Source: Streptomyces sp. NBC_00690 (GTDB lineage Bacteria; Actinomycetota; Actinomycetes; Streptomycetales; Streptomycetaceae). Taken from it: DNA of 64,000 bases. Each line of letters begins with the position of its first letter. Positions within the stretch are counted from its first letter, which is position 1. The position numbers were made by a program, and so were the translations under genes. Under the pieces are notes generated by a model. The model had not been told where the DNA came from, ran no database searches, and was given only the letters and a program-made list of their open reading frames with translations. The stretch is taken from the NCBI RefSeq assembly GCF_036226685.1, contig NZ_CP109009.1, positions 2,418,001 to 2,482,000 on the forward strand, in the 5' to 3' direction. Below, piece by piece: positions 18,996-28,842 of this stretch.

Positions 18996-20492
18996 TCAGG
19001 CGCGCTGTGCGGCGAGTGCGCGAACCGCGTCCGCGAACGCCTCGCCCCGCTTGTTGTAGTTGACGAACATGTCCATGGAAGCGCAGGCCGGGGCCAGGAG
19101 GACGGTGTCCCCCGGCCGGGCGAGCCGTGCGGCTTCCTGGACCGCCGCCGCCATCGCCCCAGTGTCGGTCCGGTCGAGGGTGACGACCGGGACGTCGGGG
19201 GCGTGTCGCCGCAGGGCTTCGAGGATGAGCGCACGATCAGCCCCCATCAGTACGGCTCCGCGCAGCCGAGCGGCCGAAGCGGCGACCAGTTCGTCGAAGG
19301 TCGCCCCCTTGGCCAATCCGCCCGCGATCCACACGATGGGGTCGTAGGCGGCCAAGGACGCCTCGGCAGCATGGGTGTTGGTCGCCTTGGAGTCGTCAAT
19401 GTAGGCGACCTCGGCGACGTCCGCGACCTTCTCGATGCGGTGCGGGTCGGGGCGGAAGGCCCGCAGTCCGTCCCGTACGGCCGCCGCGGGAACGCCGTAG
19501 GCCCGCGCTAGCGCCGCCGCCGCGAGGGCGTTGGCGATGTTGTGCGGCGCCGGTGGGTTGACGTCGGCCACTTCGGCGAGTTCCTGCGCCTGCTGTTGCC
19601 GGTTCTCCACGAAGGCCCGGTCGACCAGGATGCCGTCGACCACACCGAGTTGTGAGGGGCCCGGGGTGCCGAGCGTGAAACCGATCGCCCGACAGCCCTC
19701 TTCGACATCGGCGCCGCGGACGAGGTCCTCGGTCGCGGTGTCCGCCGCGTTGTAGACGCAGGCAACGGTGTTGCCCTCGTAGACGCGTCCCTTGTCGGCG
19801 GCGTACGCGGCCATCGAACCGTGCCAGTCGATGTGGTCGGGGGCCAGGTTGAGCACGACGGCGGAGTGCGCCCGTACGGAGGGTGCCCAGTGCAGTTGGT
19901 AGCTGGAGAGTTCGACGGCGAGCACATCGTACTCACCGTGTTCGCTGCCGCCTTCGGCTGCTTCGTTGCCGAGGACGGCATCGAGCAGGGAGACCCCGAT
20001 GTTGCCGACGGCCGCCGTGCGCAGGCCGGCGGCTTCGAGGATGGCCGCGAGCATCCGTACGGTGGTCGTCTTGCCGTTGGTGCCGGTGACGGCGAGCCAG
20101 GGCGCGACCTTGCGGCCGTCGAGGCCGCGCAGCCGCCAGGCGAGTTCCACATCGCCCCAGATCTCCACGCCCGCCTCGGCGGCGGCCCGGAACAGGGGCT
20201 TGTCGGGCTGCCAGCCGGGGGCGGTGACGACGAGTTCAGTGCCTTCGGGCAGGGTGGCGCCGTCGCCGAGGCGTACGGTGATCGACCCGCGGGGCTCCTC
20301 AACCGCCGCTTCGTGTTCGGCAGCCCACCGCAGCAGGTCGGCCGCCTGGGCCCGGGAGCGCTCGTCGTCGCCGTCGTTGACGACCGTGACGACGGCTCCG
20401 AGGCCGGACAGGACCTTGGCCGCCGGGATGCCCGACACCCCGAGGCCGGCGACGGTGACCAGCCGGCCCTGCCACTGCGCCCCCGTACTCAC
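18996..20492 (-). CDS. murD: UDP-MurNAc-L-Ala:D-Glu ligase MurD
   Basis: A 498-residue Mur ligase adding D-glutamate to UDP-MurNAc-L-Ala. The N-terminal Rossmann domain begins GRLVTVAGLGVSGIPAAKVL. The ATP-binding loop is AVTGTNGKTTTVRM (about residue 137) and the central domain has LNLAPDHIDWHGSM. The C-terminal part has FRPDPHRIEKVADV and YIDDSKATN, specific for MurD. The GTG at 20492 is preferred: it overlaps the mraY stop in GTGA, giving coupling, and the upstream frame is the shadow of mraY. An 83-bp gap separates it from ftsW. Confidence 0.96.
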   Translation of the reverse strand: MSTGAQWQGRLVTVAGLGVSGIPAAKVLSGLGAVVTVVNDGDDERSRAQAADLLRWAAEHEAAVEEPRGSITVRLGDGATLPEGTELVVTAPGWQPDKPLFRAAAEAGVEIWGDVELAWRLRGLDGRKVAPWLAVTGTNGKTTTVRMLAAILEAAGLRTAAVGNIGVSLLDAVLGNEAAEGGSEHGEYDVLAVELSSYQLHWAPSVRAHSAVVLNLAPDHIDWHGSMAAYAADKGRVYEGNTVACVYNAADTATEDLVRGADVEEGCRAIGFTLGTPGPSQLGVVDGILVDRAFVENRQQQAQELAEVADVNPPAPHNIANALAAAALARAYGVPAAAVRDGLRAFRPDPHRIEKVADVAEVAYIDDSKATNTHAAEASLAAYDPIVWIAGGLAKGATFDELVAASAARLRGAVLMGADRALILEALRRHAPDVPVVTLDRTDTGAMAAAVQEAARLARPGDTVLLAPACASMDMFVNYNKRGEAFADAVRALAAQRA

Positions 20493-21559
20493 TTGTCGGC
20501 CGCCCAGCCCGCGTAGAAGAGCCCCAGACCCACGATCACGCACATGCCCTGGATGATCCAGAACCTGACCACGACAAGGACTTCGGACCACCCCTTGAGT
20601 TCGAAGTGGTGCTGGAGCGGGGCCATTCGGAAGACTCGCTTGCCCGTCATCCGGAAGGAACCGACCTGGATGACCACGGACATGGTGATCAGGACGAAGA
20701 GTCCGCCGAGGAGAGCGAGCAGCAGTTCGGTGCGGGAGCAGATCGCCAGACCAGCGAGCGCGCCGCCGAGCGCCAGTGAACCGGTGTCCCCCATGAAGAT
20801 CTTGGCGGGTGAGGTGTTCCACCACAGGAAGCCGAAGCAGGCGCCCATCAAAGCGGAGGCGACGACGGCGAGGTCGAGCGGATCACGCACCTCGAAACAG
20901 GCGGCCGGGTTGGTCAGCGAGACCGCGTTCGCACAGGACTCCTGGAACTGCCAGAGGCCGATGAAGGTGTAGGCGCCGAAGACCATCACCGATGCGCCGG
21001 TGGCCAGGCCGTCCAGACCGTCCGTCAGATTCACGCCGTTGGACATGGCGAGAATCATGAACAGGGCCCAGATGACGAACAGCACCGGCCCGATCGACCA
21101 GCCGAAGTCATTGATGAACGACAGTTTGGTCGAGGCCGGGGTCAGATCGCGCTTGTCGGCGAACTGGAGCGAGAGCACCGCGAACGCGATGCCGACGATC
21201 AACTGGCCGGCCATCTTCGCCTTGGCCCGAAGGCCGAGCGAGCGCTGCTTGACGATTTTGATGTAGTCGTCGAGGAAACCGACGACTCCCATGCCCGCCA
21301 TCAGGAACAGCACCAGGATGCCGGAGATCGTCGGCCGCTCCCCGGTGATCACCTTGGCGAGTGCGTACGCGATCAGGGTGGCCATGATGAAGGAGATGCC
21401 GCCCATGGTGGGCGTCCCCTTCTTGCTGCCGTGGCTGCGCGGGCCGTCATCCCGAATGAACTGGCCGTAGCCCTTGCGGGCCAGCAGCTTGATCAGCAGC
21501 GGGGTGCCGATGAGGGTCAGGAAGAGCCCGATGGCCCCCGCGAAGAGGATCTGCCTCAT
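20489..21559 (-). CDS. mraY: Phospho-MurNAc-pentapeptide transferase MraY
   Basis: A 356-residue membrane enzyme with about ten helices that makes lipid I from UDP-MurNAc-pentapeptide and undecaprenyl phosphate. The conserved cytoplasmic loops are visible: GPRSHGSKKGTPTMGG, FLDDYIKIVKQRSLGL with the Asp-Asp pair, MSNGVNLTDGLDGLA and FMGDTGSLALGGALAG, and the C-terminal QHHFELKGWSE His motif. The start overlaps the murF stop by 4 bp and its stop overlaps murD by 4 bp, so murF-mraY-murD are tightly coupled. Confidence 0.98.
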   Translation of the reverse strand: MRQILFAGAIGLFLTLIGTPLLIKLLARKGYGQFIRDDGPRSHGSKKGTPTMGGISFIMATLIAYALAKVITGERPTISGILVLFLMAGMGVVGFLDDYIKIVKQRSLGLRAKAKMAGQLIVGIAFAVLSLQFADKRDLTPASTKLSFINDFGWSIGPVLFVIWALFMILAMSNGVNLTDGLDGLATGASVMVFGAYTFIGLWQFQESCANAVSLTNPAACFEVRDPLDLAVVASALMGACFGFLWWNTSPAKIFMGDTGSLALGGALAGLAICSRTELLLALLGGLFVLITMSVVIQVGSFRMTGKRVFRMAPLQHHFELKGWSEVLVVVRFWIIQGMCVIVGLGLFYAGWAADK

Positions 21560-22995
21560 CGACCGGCACCCTGCCCATCCGTGGGCATTGCCGCGCTGTC
21601 GAGCAATGCCTGGGCCACCCGCTCAAGGCCGACCGATCTGGACGCCTTCACCAGCACGACGTCACCCGGGCGCAACTCACTGCGCAACAGGTCGACCGCC
21701 GCCTGCGCGTCGGACACGTGCACCGACTCCTCACCCCACGAACCCTCGTTATATGCGCCCAGTTGCAGCCAGGACGCTTCCCTGCCCCCGACCGCGACGA
21801 GCTTGCTGACGTTGAGTCGGACGGCGAGCCGTCCGACCGCGTCGTGCTCGGCGAGCGCTTCGTCACCGAGCTCGGCCATCAGGCCGAGCACCGCCCACGT
21901 TCTTCCCCCCCGGGCCTGTGCGCCTGTGCCCATGGCGGCAAGCGCGCGCAGCGCCGCCCTCATGGACTCGGGGTTCGCGTTGTAGGCGTCGTTGACGATC
22001 GTCACGCCGTCCGGACGCTCGGTGACCTCCATGCGCCAGCGGGAGAGGGTACCGGCCTGCGAGAGCGCGAGGGCGATCTCTTCGGCGGGTAGGCCCAGCT
22101 CATGGGCGACGGCGGCGGCAGCGAGCGCGTTCGACACGTGGTGCTCACCGTACAGCCGCATAGTCACATCGCCGCACCCGGTGGGGGTGTGAAGCGTGAA
22201 GGCGGGCTGACCTTGCTGGGTGAGCCGGACATTCTCGGCACGCACATCGGCGGTTTCGGACTCGCCGAAGGTGATCACGCGGGCCGTGGTGCGGGAGGCC
22301 ATGGCGCGTACGAGGGGGTCGTCGGCGTTGAGGACGGCAACACCGCCCTGTTCGGCGGGCGGCAGGGCCTCGACGATCTCGCCCTTCGCCTCCGCGATCT
22401 GCTCACGGCCGCCGAACTCGCCGATGTGGGCGGTGCCGACGTTCAGTACGAGGGAGATCCGCGGGGGCACCAGACCGGTGAGGTAGCGGATGTCGCCGAT
22501 GTAGCGGGCGCCCATCTCCAGGACGAGGTGTTCGGTCTTCTCGTCGGCGCGCAGCGCGGTGAGGGGCAGACCGATCTCGTTGTTGAGGTTTCCCGCCGGG
22601 TAGACGGTGGGCCCCTTGCGCTCCAGGAGTTGGGCGATCAGGTCCTTGGTGCTGGTCTTTCCGGCCGAGCCGGTGAGGGCGACGGTGGTGGCGCCGAGGC
22701 GTTCGACGACATGCCGGGCGAGCGCCCCGAGTGCCACGGTGACGTCGTCCACGACGATGGCGGGGACGCCGACGGGCCGGGTGGCGAGGACGGCTACCGC
22801 GCCGTCGGCGACGGCCCGCGCGGCGAAGTCATGGCCGTCGACGCGTTCGCCGGCGAACGCGGTGAAGAGGGCGCCGGGCCGCACCTGACGGGAGTCCATG
22901 ACGACCGGGCCGGTGATCCGGACGTCCATATCCGGTATGTCGTGGGGCTGCCCGCCGACGATGGCGGCGACCTCGGAGAGGGAGAGGGCGATCAC
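21556..22995 (-). CDS. murF: UDP-MurNAc-tripeptide:D-Ala-D-Ala ligase MurF
   Basis: A 479-residue Mur ligase that adds D-Ala-D-Ala to complete the UDP-MurNAc-pentapeptide. The start MIALSLSEVAAIVGGQ is typical of MurF. The ATP loop is ALTGSAGKTSTKDLIAQL (about 109-126), followed by NLNNEIGLPLTALR. Later VNDAYNANPESMRAALRAL is the MurF-specific signature. The GTG at 22995 follows the murE stop by 4 bp. A further upstream ATG would lie deep in murE and add unrelated residues. The glycine-rich substrate D-Ala-D-Ala ligase gene is not in this window. Confidence 0.96.
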   Translation of the reverse strand: MIALSLSEVAAIVGGQPHDIPDMDVRITGPVVMDSRQVRPGALFTAFAGERVDGHDFAARAVADGAVAVLATRPVGVPAIVVDDVTVALGALARHVVERLGATTVALTGSAGKTSTKDLIAQLLERKGPTVYPAGNLNNEIGLPLTALRADEKTEHLVLEMGARYIGDIRYLTGLVPPRISLVLNVGTAHIGEFGGREQIAEAKGEIVEALPPAEQGGVAVLNADDPLVRAMASRTTARVITFGESETADVRAENVRLTQQGQPAFTLHTPTGCGDVTMRLYGEHHVSNALAAAAVAHELGLPAEEIALALSQAGTLSRWRMEVTERPDGVTIVNDAYNANPESMRAALRALAAMGTGAQARGGRTWAVLGLMAELGDEALAEHDAVGRLAVRLNVSKLVAVGGREASWLQLGAYNEGSWGEESVHVSDAQAAVDLLRSELRPGDVVLVKASRSVGLERVAQALLDSAAMPTDGQGAGR

Positions 22996-22999
22996 TGGG

Positions 23000-24730
23000 T
23001 CATCCCTGGGATGTGTGGTGAAGGGTGGCACGGGAGTCGCGAATGGCAGCGCGGAGCACCTGGCGGTCGTCGAAGGGGCGTACGACCCCGGCGACGTCCT
23101 GGCCCTGTTCATGGCCCTTGCCGGCGATCAGTACGGTGTCGCCCGGTTCGGTCCTGGCGACGGCGGTGGCGATGGCGGCGGCCCGGTCGGCTTCGACGAG
23201 GACGTCACCCCGCTCGTGGACGGGCACTTCGGCGGCTCCGGCGAGCATGGCGGCCAAGATCGCCAGGGGGTCCTCCGAACGCGGGTTGTCCGACGTCAGC
23301 ACGACGGTGTCGGCGAGCCGGGCGGCGGCGGCGCCCATCGGGCCGCGCTTGGTGGTGTCGCGGTCGCCGCCGCAGCCGAGGACGATGTGCAGCCGGCCCT
23401 TGGTGACCTTGCGCAGGGAGCGCAGCACCGAGTCGACGGCGTCGGTCTTATGGGCGTAGTCGACGACGGCGAGGTAGGGCTGCCCTTCGTCGATGCGTTC
23501 CAGTCGGCCGGGTACTCCGGGCACCGTGGCGATGCCGTCGGCGGCGGTCTGCGGGGCGATGCCCGCGGCGGCCAGGGTCACGATGGCGGCCAGGGTGTTG
23601 GCGACGTTGAACGCGCCGGGCAGGGGGGACCTGGCCTCGATGCGCACGCCCTCGGGTCCAACGGCGGTGAACACGGAGCCGAAGACGCCCAGTTCGACGT
23701 CCTCCGCGTGCCAGTCCGCGTCCGGGTGTCCCTCGGCGGAGAAGGTGACGACGGGCACGGTCGCCTCGGTGACCAGCCTGCGCCCGTAGGCGTCGTCGAG
23801 GTTGACCACGCCGAGCTTGCTGCGCTCGGGGGTGAAGAGCTGCGCCTTGGCCTGGAAGTAGTCCTCCATGCCCGAGTGGAACTCCATGTGCTCGGGGCTG
23901 AGGTTGTTGAAGACCGCGACGTCGAAGACGCAGCCGTCGACCCTGCCGAGCACCAGGGCGTGGCTGGAGACCTCCATGGCGACGGCCTCCACCCCGCGTT
24001 CGCGCATCACGGCGAAGAGCGCCTGGAGATCGGTGGCCTCGGGCGTCGTGCGCTCCGACTTGAGGGCTTCGTCGCCGATCCGCATCTCGACGGTGCCGAT
24101 CAGACCGGTGGCACGACCGGCGGCGCGCAGACCGCCCTCGACGAGATAGGCGGAGGTCGTCTTGCCGGAGGTCCCGGTGATGCCGATCTGGAGGAGGTCG
24201 TCCCCGGGGTGTCCGTAGATCTCGGTGGCCAGCTCCCCCATCCGGGCCCTCGGGTCCTCGGTCACCAGGACCGGCAGCCCGGTCGCGGTGGCACGCTCGG
24301 CGCCCGACGGGTCGGTGAGGATCGCGGCGGCGCCCAGATCGACGGCCTGGGCGACGAAGTCGGCGCCGTGCAGTCGGGCGCCGGGCAGGGCGGCGTAGAT
24401 GTCGCCGGGTCGGACGGCGCGCGAGTCGTGGGTGATGCCGGTGACTCGTACGGGGCCCGACTCGGCTGAGGTGATCGTCTCCGCGCCGGCGGCCTCGCCG
24501 GGAGCGGGATCCGCCACCCCGAGCCGGGCGGCCAGCTCCCCGAGCGGTGTGGGGTGGGTCCGGTCCGGACGGGGTGCTCCCGGCTGTTTCGCCGGGACGT
24601 CCTGCTGGGGGTTTTGGTACTGATCACGGTGCGGCACGGCGGTGAGCGTACCGGGCTCCCCCGCCGGGGGGCTAAATGAGGTGTGCTGCCCGGGGCCGCT
24701 GTTCCCGGGTTCGGGCTTCGTCGTCGTCAC
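23000..24730 (-). CDS. murE: UDP-MurNAc-L-Ala-D-Glu:meso/LL-DAP ligase MurE
   Basis: A 576-residue Mur ligase adding diaminopimelate. Streptomyces walls carry LL-DAP, so that isomer is the expected substrate. The catalytic core starts near residue 60 (HPTPLGELAARLG), after a Pro/Gln-rich N-terminal extension absent from E. coli MurE. The ATP loop is GITGTSGKTTSAYLVE (about 188). NNLSPEHMEFHSGMEDYFQAK and the DAP-selecting TSDNPRSEDPLAI (DNPR motif) are present. The start at ATG 24730 lies 15 bp after the ftsI stop; a later start inside the extension cannot be excluded. Confidence 0.96.
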   Translation of the reverse strand: MTTTKPEPGNSGPGQHTSFSPPAGEPGTLTAVPHRDQYQNPQQDVPAKQPGAPRPDRTHPTPLGELAARLGVADPAPGEAAGAETITSAESGPVRVTGITHDSRAVRPGDIYAALPGARLHGADFVAQAVDLGAAAILTDPSGAERATATGLPVLVTEDPRARMGELATEIYGHPGDDLLQIGITGTSGKTTSAYLVEGGLRAAGRATGLIGTVEMRIGDEALKSERTTPEATDLQALFAVMRERGVEAVAMEVSSHALVLGRVDGCVFDVAVFNNLSPEHMEFHSGMEDYFQAKAQLFTPERSKLGVVNLDDAYGRRLVTEATVPVVTFSAEGHPDADWHAEDVELGVFGSVFTAVGPEGVRIEARSPLPGAFNVANTLAAIVTLAAAGIAPQTAADGIATVPGVPGRLERIDEGQPYLAVVDYAHKTDAVDSVLRSLRKVTKGRLHIVLGCGGDRDTTKRGPMGAAAARLADTVVLTSDNPRSEDPLAILAAMLAGAAEVPVHERGDVLVEADRAAAIATAVARTEPGDTVLIAGKGHEQGQDVAGVVRPFDDRQVLRAAIRDSRATLHHTSQG

Positions 24731-24745
24731 TGGTGGTTCCTCGGG

Positions 24746-26704
24746 TCATTCGCCGGGCTTGAAGGTCACGGGAAGCCGGGTGGGTTCATTGCCGGTGGGC
24801 GGCACCTTGAGGGTCTTGAGCGCGAACTGCATCACTTTCTGATAGATCGGGCCGCAGATCTGTCCGCCGAAGTAGCTGCCTTCGGTGGGGTTCTGGATGG
24901 CGCAGTACACGGTGATGCGGGGCTTGTCGGAGGGTGCGAAGCCGGCGAAGGAAGCGGTGTAGCCGCGGTAGCGGCCGAGATCCGGGTCGACGCGGTTGGC
25001 GGTGCCGGTCTTGCCCGCGACCCGGTAGCCGGGGATACGGGCCTTGGTGCCGGTGCCCTCTTCGTTGCCGACGACGGATTCCATCATCGTGGCCAGCGTC
25101 GTTGCGGTCTGTTCGCTGACGACGCGGGTCTTCTTGGGAGCGGGGGCGGCACTGAACTGACCGTCGGGGCCCCTGGTGCCGCGGACCAGGGTGGGCTCGA
25201 TGCGCATGCCGCCGTTGGCGATCGTCGAGTAGACCGATGCGGCCTGCATGGCGTTGATGGAGAAGCCCTGGCCGAAGGGAATCGTGTACTGCTGCGACGT
25301 GGACCACTTCGAGGGGCGGGCGAGGATGCCGGGGGTCTCACCCGGGTATTCGAGCCCGCTGGGACTGCCCATGCCGAACTTGCGCAGGTAGGAGTGGAGG
25401 ACCCGGTTGGCCTCGGTCTGGTTCTTGCCGAGTTGGCCCGTGGCGAGAATGGTCCCGATGTTGCTGGACTTGGCGAGCACCCCGTTGAGCGTGAGGTACC
25501 AGGTCGGGTGGTCGATGTCGTCCTTGAACAGTCGGTCGCCGCGGTGGAGGCGGTTGGGGACGGTCACATGCGTCTGGGGGGTGGCGACGCCTTCCTCCAG
25601 TACGGCGGCCATCGACATGACCTTGGCCGTGGAGCCGGGCTCGTAGGCGTCCTGGAGGGCCGCGTTGCCCATGGCCGTGGTGTTGGCCTGGGAGAGGTCG
25701 TTGGGGTCGAAGCCCGGGGCATTGGCCATGGCGAGGACCTCACCGGTCTGCGTGTCCTGCACTATGACGTAACCGCGGTCGGCCTTGGACTCGCGGACCT
25801 GATCGCTGATCGCGCGCTGGGCGGCCCACTGGATGTCGCGGTCGATGGTGAGCTCGATGTCAGAGCCGGGCACCGCGGGTGTCTCGCGGGTGCCGTCGGC
25901 GGTGGGGACGCGGCGCCCACCGGACTGGGGGTAGGTGATCTCGCCGTCCTTACCGGCCAGCGTCGTGTCCAACATGGACTCGATCCCGCCACCGCCGCGC
26001 CCGTCGGCATTGACGTAACCCAGTATTCCGGCCGCGAGATCACCGTTGGGGTAGACGCGCCTGGTGCTGGGCTCCTGGAGGACGCCGGCGAGGATGCTGA
26101 TCCCGGGACCGCCGCTCGCCCGGTCCTCCCGGGCCTTCTCGGCGTAGACCTTCTTCAGGTCCTTGATCTGGTTCCAGACCTGGGGCGTCTGGCGGCGGGC
26201 CAGGACGGTGTAGCGGGACTTGGGGGTCTTCAGCTTCTCGACCAGTTCGGTCGGGGTCTTGCCGATGATGGGTGCGAGCAGCGCCGCGGCCTGTTCGGGC
26301 GCGTTGGGCGACTTGCTCTCCTTCGGCGTGAACAGCTTCGGGTCGGCGGTGATGTCGTACGCGTCGACACTGGCGGCCAGTGCGATGCCGGCCCGGTCGG
26401 TGATCTCACCGCGCTCGGCGGCCAGCTCGACGCTGATGAAACGGTGCTTCTGGGCCTTGGCCGCATAGGCATCGGCGTCCACCGCCTGGACCTGGAGCAG
26501 CCGGACTACGAAGGCCAGCATCACGAGGGTGAGGCCGAAGCTCACCAGGCGCAGTCGGGGCCGGGGGTTGCCGAGCTTGAGTGCGCGCGGTGCGGGGCGC
26601 CCGGCGGGCCGGGGCGGGCGGGCGGTACGGCCGGGGCTCGCGGGGCGGCGCTGGGCGGGCCCGGGCACACGGCGCCTGGGGGGCGGCGGATCCTTGGGGG
26701 GCAC
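24746..26704 (-). CDS. ftsI: Septal transpeptidase FtsI (PBP3-type, class B PBP)
   Basis: A 652-residue class B penicillin-binding protein that cross-links septal peptidoglycan with FtsW. A basic Pro/Arg-rich cytoplasmic tail (1-45) leads to one membrane helix (LRLVSFGLTLVMLAFVVRLL). The PBP dimer domain includes RGEITDRAGIALA. The transpeptidase domain has the active-site SxxK in YEPGSTAKVMSMA, SSN in LAKSSNIGTILA and KTG in VAGKTGTANRV. The GTG at 26704 starts 4 bp after the ftsL stop; the earlier in-frame ATG lies inside ftsL. The linkage ftsL-ftsI-murE is standard for the cluster. Confidence 0.96.
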   Translation of the reverse strand: MPPKDPPPPRRRVPGPAQRRPASPGRTARPPRPAGRPAPRALKLGNPRPRLRLVSFGLTLVMLAFVVRLLQVQAVDADAYAAKAQKHRFISVELAAERGEITDRAGIALAASVDAYDITADPKLFTPKESKSPNAPEQAAALLAPIIGKTPTELVEKLKTPKSRYTVLARRQTPQVWNQIKDLKKVYAEKAREDRASGGPGISILAGVLQEPSTRRVYPNGDLAAGILGYVNADGRGGGGIESMLDTTLAGKDGEITYPQSGGRRVPTADGTRETPAVPGSDIELTIDRDIQWAAQRAISDQVRESKADRGYVIVQDTQTGEVLAMANAPGFDPNDLSQANTTAMGNAALQDAYEPGSTAKVMSMAAVLEEGVATPQTHVTVPNRLHRGDRLFKDDIDHPTWYLTLNGVLAKSSNIGTILATGQLGKNQTEANRVLHSYLRKFGMGSPSGLEYPGETPGILARPSKWSTSQQYTIPFGQGFSINAMQAASVYSTIANGGMRIEPTLVRGTRGPDGQFSAAPAPKKTRVVSEQTATTLATMMESVVGNEEGTGTKARIPGYRVAGKTGTANRVDPDLGRYRGYTASFAGFAPSDKPRITVYCAIQNPTEGSYFGGQICGPIYQKVMQFALKTLKVPPTGNEPTRLPVTFKPGE

Positions 26705-26708
26705 TGCG

Positions 26709-27431
26709 TCACCTGCCGGGAGGTGTCGGGGTGGGCTTGATGGGCAGGGTGATCGCCCGGAGGGAGGCCGCAGGGTCCACCGGGACGGCTGCGGCGTCGG
26801 GGGCGGGAACGGGGAGAGCGGGCACACCGGCTTCGGCGCCGATCCGACCAGCAGGAGTCGGGGGCGAAGCCGGTGTCAGTGTCGGTGCAGGTGCTGGGGC
26901 AGGTGCTGGATTCACCTCGGCGACTCCGGAGACCGAGCCCTGGGGCTCCAGCGGCTCCTGTGTCACGGGCGAGGACTCGACCGATGGTCCGGGTGTCGCC
27001 GAAGAACCGGCTGCTGTGTCCGGAGTGGATTCGGCGGACCTGGTCGCTTCGGGGGACGGTGACGAGGTCGCCCGGTCGGACTCGCCGCTGACGGTCCCGT
27101 CGGGATCGATGAAGGCCGGGTTGCCGCCGGGGACCATGCCCAACTGGCGGGCCCGCCGCTCCAGGGCGTCAGGGGCCGAGAAGTCGTCCACGTCCCGTTG
27201 GAGCGCCTGCTGCTCGTCGGTGAGTTCCGTGGTCTTGCGCTTGAGTTCGCTGAGCTCGAACGAACCTTCGTTGAGCGCGGAGTTCAGCAGGAGCAGCCCG
27301 ATCAGACCGCCGCCGAGCAGCACCACGACCAGCAGGACGAAGGGAGTACGGGCGGCACTGCTCGGCCCGGCCGGCATCAGCCGGGAGAGTCTGGCAGCAC
27401 GTCCCTTGAGCTGCTTGGCCGCTGCGCTCAC
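26709..27431 (-). CDS. ftsL: Divisome protein FtsL
   Basis: A 240-residue bitopic protein. About 40 cytoplasmic residues precede one membrane helix (FVLLVVVLLGGGLIGLLLL), then a short coiled coil (FELSELKRKTTELTDEQQAL) and RRARQLGMVPGGNPAFI, the actinobacterial FtsL pattern. The last ~110 residues are an unusual low-complexity Ala/Pro/Ser/Thr tail (PAPAPAPTLTPASPPTP), making it twice the E. coli length. The GTG at 27431 has GGGAGG upstream at good spacing, whereas the earlier ATG does not. FtsL couples FtsQ to FtsWI. Assignment rests on position and topology as much as on sequence. Confidence 0.9.
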   Translation of the reverse strand: MSAAAKQLKGRAARLSRLMPAGPSSAARTPFVLLVVVLLGGGLIGLLLLNSALNEGSFELSELKRKTTELTDEQQALQRDVDDFSAPDALERRARQLGMVPGGNPAFIDPDGTVSGESDRATSSPSPEATRSAESTPDTAAGSSATPGPSVESSPVTQEPLEPQGSVSGVAEVNPAPAPAPAPTLTPASPPTPAGRIGAEAGVPALPVPAPDAAAVPVDPAASLRAITLPIKPTPTPPGR

Positions 27432-27528
27432 CGAGTCCTCCCGTTCCTTCCGCTCGTGCCCACGACCGCAGATCCGCGAGTTGGGGGCGTTGCGTTCCCG
27501 TGTCGACGCCGCGACCGGTGCGCGTCGC

Positions 27529-28518
27529 TCACGACGCGTCCTCACGGATGCGCTGTGCTCCCCTCAGACGCGCGGGGGCTGCACGGCGGTTCTCCGCGAC
27601 TTCCTCTTCCGTCGGAAGTTCGGCGCCGCGGGTCAGCAGCTTCAGCCGTGGCTGGTACTCCTCGGGCACCACGGGCAGTCCGGCCGGAGCGGTGTTCGCA
27701 GCGCCTGCCGCAAAGACCTGCTTGACCAGCCTGTCTTCCAGCGACTGGTAGGCGAGCACGGCAATTCGACCGCCGAGGGCAAGGCGTCCTACCGCGGCCG
27801 GAATGGCTCGCTCCAAGACGCTGAGCTCGCCGTTCACCTCGATGCGCAGTGCCTGGAAGGTGCGCTTCGCCGGGTTGCCGCCGGTGCGCTTGACGGCCTG
27901 CGGCAGGGCATCACGGATCAGTTCCACCAGACGGGCGCTGTGGGAGAAGGGCTCCTTGCCCCGCTCCCGTACGACCGCGGAGACAATCCGGCGGGCCTGC
28001 TTCTCCTCGCCGTACATCCGCAGGATGCGGACCAGTTCACCGGGCGGGTAGGTGTTGAGCACCTCGGCGGCGCTGATGCCGGTCGTCTGGTCCATGCGCA
28101 TGTCGAGCGGGGCGTCCTGGGCGTAGGCGAAGCCGCGATCGGCCTCGTCCAGTTGCATGGACGAGACCCCGAGGTCGAACAGGATGCCCTGGACGCGGTG
28201 GATGTCGAGACGGTCGAGGACCTCGGGCAGTTCGTCGTAGACCGCGTGCACCAGCGTCGCGCGATCGCCGAAGGAGGCCAGGCGCTCACCGGAGAGCCGC
28301 AGTGCCTCCTTGTCGCGGTCGAGGCCGATGAGCCGGGCCGCGGGAAAGCGGGTGAGGAGGGCTTCACTGTGACCGCCGAGACCGAGGGTGCAGTCCACCA
28401 CGACGGGCGCTTCGGGCGCCGCGCCCGGGTTGAGGGGTTCCTCTGGTCGCTCCAGGGCCGGGGCCAACAGGTCCAGACACCGCTGGAGCATCACCGGGAC
28501 ATGGCGGGTATTGCTCAA
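27529..28518 (-). CDS. rsmH: 16S rRNA (cytosine(1402)-N(4))-methyltransferase RsmH
   Basis: A 329-residue SAM-dependent enzyme (MraW) that methylates the N4 of C1402 in the ribosomal decoding site. The N-terminus has [15 protein letters not shown]. The SAM-binding motif is [20 protein letters not shown], followed by [11 protein letters not shown] and [21 protein letters not shown], the family signature. The C-terminus contains [15 protein letters not shown] and [12 protein letters not shown]. It is the first gene of the division cluster in transcription order. No mraZ gene precedes it. Confidence 0.97.
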   Translation of the reverse strand: MSNTRHVPVMLQRCLDLLAPALERPEEPLNPGAAPEAPVVVDCTLGLGGHSEALLTRFPAARLIGLDRDKEALRLSGERLASFGDRATLVHAVYDELPEVLDRLDIHRVQGILFDLGVSSMQLDEADRGFAYAQDAPLDMRMDQTTGISAAEVLNTYPPGELVRILRMYGEEKQARRIVSAVVRERGKEPFSHSARLVELIRDALPQAVKRTGGNPAKRTFQALRIEVNGELSVLERAIPAAVGRLALGGRIAVLAYQSLEDRLVKQVFAAGAANTAPAGLPVVPEEYQPRLKLLTRGAELPTEEEVAENRRAAPARLRGAQRIREDAS

Positions 28519-28842
28519 AGCGCCCTCTCAGGTCCGACGCGGGGCCCAATCGACCGGCGAGCGGGGGCCGAGCCGTGCGTACGCCGCACACGCGGGGAAA
28601 TCATGGGGAAAGTGCAGGATGTGTCCGTGGACTCCGCGTCACTTTAGTCCACCGTACGGTGCGGTCAATCAACTGCCCGACGGCGTGGCGGGCGGGGCGG
28701 GCGTGCTCGCCGGAACGGAAGACTTCACTCGAACGGGCGTGTCGGTCCCACTCTTGTGGGTTACCTCACAACAAGTGATGTTGATGTTCTTTGTCCGCTT
28801 CGCAGCAAGCCACCGACGCCCGCGGCCATTACCGTCGTCAAC
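28519..28842. other. Divergent intergenic region, rsmH / carbonic anhydrase
   Basis: These 324 bp contain no convincing gene. They must hold the rsmH promoter (minus strand) and the carbonic anhydrase promoter (plus strand). The one clear element is a perfect 12-bp palindrome CACCGTACGGTG at 28650-28661, about 130 bp upstream of rsmH, which could be an operator. The final ~100 bp before the carbonic anhydrase are noticeably more AT-rich than the rest. Confidence 0.5.

Noticed and set aside
22898..24469. 523-codon plus-strand frame over murE/murF, rich in Gly/Asp/Glu/His
   Set aside because: It is the complement of murE and murF; its composition is typical of GC-shadow frames.
26581..28647. 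688-codon plus-strand frame over ftsI, ftsL and rsmH
   Set aside because: It is antisense to three well-supported genes and spans their junctions.
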